Of a stretch of 6,009 nt of DNA, positions 4,585 to 6,009 are shown one piece after another. Within the stretch, counting starts at the first letter, position 1, and each line of letters begins with the position of its first letter. A program made the translations under genes and the position numbers. Origin of the DNA: Euryarchaeota archaeon UBA39. GTDB taxonomy: Archaea > Thermoplasmatota > Poseidoniia > Poseidoniales > Thalassarchaeaceae. The notes beneath the pieces are model-generated. The model had not been told where the DNA came from. It was given only the letters and a program-made list of their open reading frames with translations, and made no database searches. The stretch covers positions 1-6,009 of the forward strand of contig DAQW01000009.1 in assembly GCA_002503045.1 (NCBI GenBank), written 5' to 3'.

Positions 4585-6009
4585 ATGGCTGATAAGAAGG
4601 AACAATGGTGGACCGATAATCACAATGAGGATGGCCTTTCAGATGCCTTTGAAGATGCAGCAGCTGAAAAGGTCAAACAAGAAGCGGAATTAGAAAAGGC
4701 AAAGCATGCCTTGGAAATGGCAAAGATAGAGGCAGAAAAAGCAAAGATAACAGGTGTGTCTCAAACTTCATCACCCTCAACCCCTACTTCTCCAACTCCA
4801 TCTCCCTCAACTCCATCTAATTCTAATCCTGATTCAGGTTGGAAAGGGTTCTGGTGGCTTTCATCAGGAGAACTTGCTGCAGTAATTATTTCCTCGATAG
4901 TTGTGATTTCTATCATAGGTCTTCTTGCAATGCAAGCATCAACAGAGAAGGATTGGCCAGTTTATCAGGGAACAATTACTGGTTCAAGTGATACCAATAT
5001 GATACCTTTCAATGCAACGATTTCAGGTAATGGAGTAGATAATGGGACAGGTTGGTTTGAAGATTGGCAAGAGATTGAAACCCGTAATGAGGATTGTTGG
5101 ACAGATGATTATGGTGACGAATATTGTGACGTTTGGTACACTTATCATGATGAGTACACCTGTTATTCAGATGTCTATATCACATGGGAAGTAAATGGTA
5201 CCAACTATTCTGGTTGGGCTCTTTCTCCGTCATATACTTCGCAGTCATTGTGTTATGATGAAATAGAGGCACATTATCCAATAAATGGTACAATTTTAAT
5301 TGAGATAGAAGAAGATAACCCTTCTGTTTTCCATGTGTTTACAATTGAACATGGTTCTACCACCGAATGGATCGAGGAACAGAAATTGGATATGACTTCT
5401 AGTGGATTTTCCACTAAGTACAATTGTTTCTACAAACCGGCCTTTTCCTACACTATTGGTTCAACTGACTATACTGGTTCATTTTCTCCAAGAATGCTAA
5501 TTGGAGCAGATTATAATGGGCCTTGCTTAGATTCTGCAAAGAATTCCCATGGCCCTGGTTCTAAGATTACTGTGTATGTAAATCCTGAAAATCCTACTGA
5601 TATTCGTTCAACTCAAGTTGAAAAGGGCGCTACTGCAGCATTGATAGTTTGTGCTCCTTGTGGGATTTTCCTTTTGATAGGACTCTTCATCTATGTCCGA
5701 TTCAATAATGTTGAACCGGGTGCATATGTTACTCGTTCAGGAGTAATTCACCATCATAGGGGATACCATCCAAATAATGATGTTGTTATTATCAACAATA
5801 ATTATGGCAGACGTCATGGCTATTTAGGTCCGGCCCACCATCGTCATCACCATAACCGTTCACGAAGATCAAGTTCATCTTCTAGAGTAACTAATTCATC
5901 TTCCAACCGTTCTGGTGGCGGTGGCCGTAGCAGAGGCGGAGGTCGCTCAGGTGGCGGAGGTCGCTCAGGTGGCGGAGGTGGCCGTTCAGGTGGCGGAGGT
6001 CGCTCAGGT
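4585..6009 (+). CDS. Two-TM membrane protein with duplicated DUF3592-like domain and His-rich, Gly/Arg/Ser-repeat tail (3' end beyond window)
   Basis: 475 codons are visible with no stop before the right edge. Parts in order: a charged Lys/Glu/Ala-rich probable coiled coil (about 25-56); a Ser/Thr/Pro linker (57-82); membrane segment 1 (about 96-117); a large loop (118-348) with six Cys (171, 181, 193, 223, 281, 314) and five N-glycosylation sequons (N143, N153, N204, N207, N234), hence probably external; membrane segment 2 (about 349-370); a tail with HHH at 389-391 and HHRHHH at 418-423; an Arg/Ser stretch; then GGGGRS-type repeats from about 444 to the edge. The block SKITVYVNPENP just before segment 2 matches the 'v.V.YnPenP' ending of DUF3592 domains, and an earlier copy lies at 193-257. 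ATG 4585 has AAGGA eight bases upstream. Function unknown; sensing or envelope anchoring is only a guess. The DUF3592 link is by eye. Confidence 0.85.
   Translation, partial: MADKKEQWWTDNHNEDGLSDAFEDAAAEKVKQEAELEKAKHALEMAKIEAEKAKITGVSQTSSPSTPTSPTPSPSTPSNSNPDSGWKGFWWLSSGELAAVIISSIVVISIIGLLAMQASTEKDWPVYQGTITGSSDTNMIPFNATISGNGVDNGTGWFEDWQEIETRNEDCWTDDYGDEYCDVWYTYHDEYTCYSDVYITWEVNGTNYSGWALSPSYTSQSLCYDEIEAHYPINGTILIEIEEDNPSVFHVFTIEHGSTTEWIEEQKLDMTSSGFSTKYNCFYKPAFSYTIGSTDYTGSFSPRMLIGADYNGPCLDSAKNSHGPGSKITVYVNPENPTDIRSTQVEKGATAALIVCAPCGIFLLIGLFIYVRFNNVEPGAYVTRSGVIHHHRGYHPNNDVVIINNNYGRRHGYLGPAHHRHHHNRSRRSSSSSRVTNSSSNRSGGGGRSRGGGRSGGGGRSGGGGGRSGGGGRSG
5161..5355 (+). other. First DUF3592-like protein module (residues 193-257)
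   Basis: This module runs from C193 to G257 of the membrane protein. Key positions are C193, Y208, G210, C223, N245-P246 and the closing EHG. It has the 'C...Y..G...C...NP....G' plan of the second copy, but its 'EIEEDNPS' block is less canonical than 'YVNPENPT'. Confidence 0.6.
5425..5628 (+). other. Second DUF3592-like protein module (residues 281-348)
   Basis: This module runs from C281 to G348, directly before membrane segment 2. C281, Y296, G298, C314, N336-P337 and the closing EKG occupy the same relative places as in copy one. The only length difference is three extra residues between the first and second Cys. The VYVNPENP block is the best DUF3592-type match in the protein. Confidence 0.6.
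5923..6009 (+). repeat. In-frame tandem repeat, about 18 bp, encoding Gly/Arg/Ser units
   Basis: Two identical 18-base units (GGTCGCTCAGGTGGCGGA) occupy 5941-5958 and 5959-5976. A 21-base variant with one extra Gly codon follows at 5977-5997, then the start of another unit runs to the edge. An imperfect older unit precedes at 5923-5940. Each unit encodes G-R-S-G-G-G. The array is far more GC-rich than the rest of the gene and continues past the window. Confidence 0.9.

Noticed and set aside
4490..4693. 67-codon plus-strand ORF
   Set aside because: It overlaps the VOC end and the start of the DUF3592-like gene in another frame. The frame from 4585 is far longer, has a better ribosome site and has recognisable domain structure.
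5923..6009. CRISPR array or non-coding satellite
   Set aside because: The units are adjacent without spacers, in frame, and encode a continuous Gly/Arg/Ser tail.

Overview
The window looks like a chromosomal piece from a moderately AT-rich prokaryote. I favour a planktonic archaeon of the Marine Group II/III (Poseidoniales-like Euryarchaeota) type. The reasons are the archaeal-style short PurB (N-terminus CPLDYRYG), compact genes with Shine-Dalgarno sites, and a membrane protein with Ser/Thr/Pro linkers and many N-glycosylation sequons. No rRNA or other diagnostic marker is present, so this assignment is an inference and a bacterium is not excluded.

Left block (1-1719, minus strand): a surface-glycan export module, read right to left. 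It holds an ABC-2 type polysaccharide/polyol exporter permease (Wzm/TagG-like), its ATPase (Wzt/TagH-like, without the C-terminal carbohydrate-binding domain), and the first 42 codons of a family-4-type glycosyltransferase that runs off the left edge. The genes are 9 and 1 nt apart and the downstream ribosome binding sites lie at or inside the preceding stop region, so they form one operon that probably builds and exports a cell-surface glycan.

Centre (1720-1839): a divergent intergenic region that must carry the promoters for both directions. No strong promoter motif could be fixed.

Right block (1840-4530, plus strand): an extended SDR/NAD-epimerase-like protein that has lost both the glycine-rich nucleotide-binding motif and the YxxxK catalytic pair, then adenylosuccinate lyase (purB, purine synthesis), then a small VOC-fold protein starting 4 nt after the purB stop. 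These three are probably co-transcribed. Only purB has a function that can be named.

Right edge (4585-6009, open at the end): a gene with its own good Shine-Dalgarno site, encoding a two-membrane-segment protein. It has an N-terminal coiled coil, an S/T/P linker, an external region with two copies of a Cys-paired DUF3592-like module, and a His-rich then Gly/Arg/Ser-repeat tail that runs past the window. No RNA gene, mobile element or CRISPR array was seen, and there is no gene-free stretch over 300 bases. The most unusual items are the motif-less SDR protein and the duplicated DUF3592-like membrane protein.
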